A DNA stretch of 44,822 nt from Candidatus Kapaibacterium sp. Lineage in GTDB: Bacteria > Bacteroidota > Ignavibacteria > Kapaibacteriales > Kapaibacteriaceae. The stretch covers positions 12,743-57,564 of the forward strand of contig JAPLFN010000127.1 of assembly GCA_026390655.1 (NCBI GenBank), written 5' to 3'. The position numbers and the translations under genes were made by a program. Of the stretch, positions 42,375 to 44,822 are shown piece by piece; the stretch's first letter is position 1; each line of letters opens with the position of its first letter. The notes beneath the pieces are model-generated. The model was given only the letters and a program-made list of their open reading frames with translations. It was not told where the DNA came from and ran no database searches.

Positions 42375-42857
42375 TTAAAACAGTCCTTCTGTGGTTAGAT
42401 CACCATTGTCTTCGCGGTAGACGATCTCCGCCTTGAACTCGGTGTGCTCGGGGATCTCTTTTTGTCCACCAAAAAAAGCCCGTAAGCCCCCTCCCTGAGG
42501 GACGCTTGGCGCTTTGATATGGACGTAGACGCTAACCACCCCATTTTGTTCTTCATTGTTACGAAGAATTGTGGTCTGCGCCAATTCTCCGTCGCTTACA
42601 ATCGTAAAGAGAGACAGAGATCGAGCCTCTTCTTCAGAGAAGCCGGGGGGCTCTGTTCGGACGTTTTCCAGGTAGTCCACGAAGATGTTCTTCGTGTACG
42701 ACTTCTCGTCCGTACCGATGTACATGATAATGGCGTCAAATGCTCCATTTTCATCGAGGTTGAGAAAGATCTCTCTCACCCCGTCGAGCTGATCGCCGTT
42801 ATAGTAGATCGCCGTCTTCTCGAGGCGACCATTGCCTTCAATGCTGAATTCTGCCAT
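42375..42857 (-). CDS. Uncharacterised protein
   Basis: MAEFSIEGNGRLEKTAIYYNGDQLDGVREIFLNLDENGAFDAIIMYIGTDEKSYTKNIF...; start trimmed because the longer ORF overlaps the divergent YbdK-like gene. Confidence 0.75.
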   Translation of the reverse strand: MAEFSIEGNGRLEKTAIYYNGDQLDGVREIFLNLDENGAFDAIIMYIGTDEKSYTKNIFVDYLENVRTEPPGFSEEEARSLSLFTIVSDGELAQTTILRNNEEQNGVVSVYVHIKAPSVPQGGGLRAFFGGQKEIPEHTEFKAEIVYREDNGDLTTEGLF

Positions 42858-42944
42858 AGACAATATTACAACGAAACAGTGGTGCGGAGGTTGCAGTGGG
42901 ATGCCTTGCTCCCTATCTTGGGGCACACGTACAACGAGGCAAGT

Positions 42945-44195
42945 ATGGCAGTTGAAGACGCTGGCGTCTCCTTCGATCCCGGCAATCCCTACGAACGACC
43001 AAGTTTCACTCTTGGTATCGAAGAAGAGTACATGGTTCTGGACCCCACCACGTATGATCTTAAGTCGCACGTCAACCTCGAGCTTTTAAGCAAGGGGCGA
43101 GTATTGCTTCATGAGCACATCAAACCCGAAATGCACGGGTCGATGCTTGAGATCGGCACTGGGATCTGCAACAACACCACCGAAGCCAAGTTTGAGGTCA
43201 CGAAGATCCGATCGATCGTGGCGCATCTTGCGCAACAAAACGGATTGCGTATCGGAGCTGCGAGCACTCACCCCTTTGCACGCTGGCAGGATCAGGAGAT
43301 CTATCCGGATGAGAGGTACAAGGTGATGGTTGAGGACATGCAGATGTTGGCTCGGTCACTCCTCATCTTTGGCATGCACATTCATGTTGGCATTGCGAAC
43401 CGTGAAACGCAGATACAGCTGATGAATGAGATGCGATACTTCATGCCGCATGTGCTTGCAATTTCGAGCAACTCGCCATTCTGGATGGGCATGAATAGTG
43501 GACTAAAGAGCTATCGTTCAAAAGTGTTTGAACGTTTTCCGCGGACTGCATTGCCTGACTCATTCTCCAGTTGGAGAGAGTACGAGAGCTACGTTGAGCT
43601 GTTGATTCAAACCGGATCAATCGACAACGCAAAGAAGATCTGGTGGGACATTCGTCCGCATCCGTTCTTTCCAACATTGGAGATCCGCATATGCGATCTT
43701 CCGATGCGTGTTGAGGAGACCATTGCGATCGCCGCATTGTGTCAGGCCATTGCCGCCAAACTCTTTTCGCTCTACGAGAAGAACCTTTCATTCCGCTCAT
43801 ATCGTCGCAGCCTTCTCATGGAGAACAAGTGGCGTGCCGTACGCTACGGCCTTGACGGCAAGTTGATCGACTTTGGACGTCAACGAGAAATGCCTGCTCG
43901 CGAGCTCATTCTCGAGCTTCTTGCATTCGTTGATGACGTGGTGGATGATCTCGGATCACGCAAGGATCTGGAATACGTGTACCACATTCTCGAGAACGGT
44001 TCTGGCGCAGATCGTCAGCTCAAAGTCTTCAAGGAAACCGGGAGCATGGAAGAAGTTGCCAAGTACATACACACCGAAACGATGAGTGGATTATTCTCGG
44101 ACATCACGCCGTTCATTGACGAATTCAAAGCCCCTTCCGATGAAGCCATCGCCGAAAAGATGAGTTCTTTGCGGAGCGAGAATAGTTCGGAGTAG
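42945..44195 (+). CDS. YbdK-family carboxylate-amine ligase (GCS2-like glutamate-cysteine ligase)
   Basis: SFTLGIEEEYMVLDPTTYDLKSH...EMHGSMLEIGTGIC...GMHIHVGIANRE...WWDIRPHPFFPTLEIRICDLPMRVEET. Start trimmed from 42519 to MAVEDAG. Confidence 0.94.
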   Translation: MAVEDAGVSFDPGNPYERPSFTLGIEEEYMVLDPTTYDLKSHVNLELLSKGRVLLHEHIKPEMHGSMLEIGTGICNNTTEAKFEVTKIRSIVAHLAQQNGLRIGAASTHPFARWQDQEIYPDERYKVMVEDMQMLARSLLIFGMHIHVGIANRETQIQLMNEMRYFMPHVLAISSNSPFWMGMNSGLKSYRSKVFERFPRTALPDSFSSWREYESYVELLIQTGSIDNAKKIWWDIRPHPFFPTLEIRICDLPMRVEETIAIAALCQAIAAKLFSLYEKNLSFRSYRRSLLMENKWRAVRYGLDGKLIDFGRQREMPARELILELLAFVDDVVDDLGSRKDLEYVYHILENGSGADRQLKVFKETGSMEEVAKYIHTETMSGLFSDITPFIDEFKAPSDEAIAEKMSSLRSENSSE

Positions 44196-44198
44196 GGG

Positions 44199-44230
44199 GA
44201 CAAGGCGAAAGGGCGACAAGGCGAAAGGGC
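44199..44230 (+). repeat. 16-bp direct tandem duplication GACAAGGCGAAAGGGC x2
   Basis: Read directly. Confidence 0.95.
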
Positions 44231-44273
44231 ACGTCATCCCGAGCGGAGTCAGTCCTGCCGAAGGGAGGATCGA

Positions 44274-44730
44274 GGGATGACGCTGACGCAGTGGTTCGCA
44301 TTGAGGTCCCTCGTTGCTCCGCAACTCGGGATGACGCTGACACAGTGGTTCGCATAGGGGTCCCTCGTTCTTCGCAACTCGGGATGACGCTAGCGCAGTG
44401 GTTCGCATTGAGGTCCCTCGTTGCTCCGCAACTCGGTATGACGTTGACGCAGTGGTTTGCATAGAGGTCCCTCGTTGCTCCGCAACTCGGGATGACGCTG
44501 ACGCAGTGGTTCGCATAGAGGTCCCTCGTTGCTTCGCAACTCGGGATGACGCTAGCGCAGTGGTTCGCACAGAGGTCCCTCGTTGCTCCGCAACTCGGGA
44601 TGACGCTAGTGTAGTGGTTCGCATAGAGTTCCCTCGTTGCTCCGCAACTCGGGATGACGCTGACGCAGTGGTTCGCATAGCGGTCCCTCGTTGCTCCGCA
44701 ACTCGGGATGACGCTGACGCAGTGGTTCGC
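44274..44730 (+). repeat. 54-bp tandem array, nine copies (one unit 53 bp)
   Basis: GTGGTTCGCA (or GTGGTTTGCA) anchors at 44291, 44345, 44398, 44452, 44506, 44560, 44614, 44668, 44722; consensus GATGACGCTGACGCAGTGGTTCGCATAGAGGTCCCTCGTTGCTCCGCAACTCGG. Confidence 0.97.
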
Positions 44731-44822
44731 AGTCCCGAGCGAAGCGAGGGACCTCATCCAATTAGCATCGCACGTAGCGTCATCCCGAGCGAAGCGAGGG
44801 ACCTCATCCGATTAGCATCGCA
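44731..44822 (+). repeat. Two copies of the same core in opposite orientation (CGTCATCCCGAGCGAAGCGAGGGACCTCATCCRATTAGCATCGCA), continuing past the window edge
   Basis: CCCGAGCGAAGCGAGGGACCTCATCC at 44734 and 44784 (50-bp spacing). Confidence 0.9.

Noticed and set aside
42519-42944. N-terminal extension of the YbdK-like ORF
   Set aside because: Overlaps the divergent gene (42375..42857) and lacks family similarity; the conserved region starts at MAVEDAG (42945).
44091-44757. Two long minus-strand ORFs (195 and 210 aa) across the 54-bp array
   Set aside because: They exist because 54 is a multiple of three in a repeat lacking stops; overlapping frames encode parallel repeats with no start context, signal or recognisable domain.
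44274-44822. Possible CRISPR array at the right edge
   Set aside because: The whole 54-bp unit is repeated, with no unique spacers and no cas genes in the window.

Overview
This looks like a chromosomal window from a Bacteroidota/Chlorobi-like (possibly Kapabacteria-like) bacterium; the taxonomy is inferred from type IX secretion (T9SS) C-terminal sorting domains and gene content. The left end carries the transcription/translation cluster on the minus strand: tRNA-Tyr-Gly-Thr-Trp, secE, nusG, rplK, rplA, rplJ, rplL, rpoB and a partial rpoC. No tuf lies between tRNA-Thr and tRNA-Trp. Next come an acyltransferase-3 protein, carA, an HNH nuclease, and a minus-strand locus encoding DUF1800, DUF1501 (Tat-like signal plus T9SS domain), a frameshifted glycosidase-like T9SS protein and a lipoprotein. 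These are followed by a frameshifted YfhO-like protein, an uncharacterised protein, aspartokinase, plsY, an orphan sugar-ABC permease, maf, an OmpA/PD40 protein, a glutathione peroxidase, an rRNA-methylase-like methyltransferase, a DAO-type oxidoreductase, TatD and groES-groEL with a CIRCE operator. The right part has a subtilase/beta-helix protein, an MlaE permease, a Spy/LTXXQ-like lipoprotein, a second subtilase with a T9SS domain, a YbdK-like ligase and, at the right edge, a nine-unit 54-bp tandem array built from a 'CGTCATCCCGAG...CGAGGGACCTC' element. The most notable observations are: (1) the DUF1800/DUF1501/glycosidase-like cell-surface locus, the best candidate for an undescribed system though its function is unknown; (2) two convergent gene gaps filled by different CTAR-type short tandem repeats; (3) the 54-bp hairpin array with an orientation switch; (4) two interrupted reading frames. 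I saw no CRISPR array, transposase or clear defence system.
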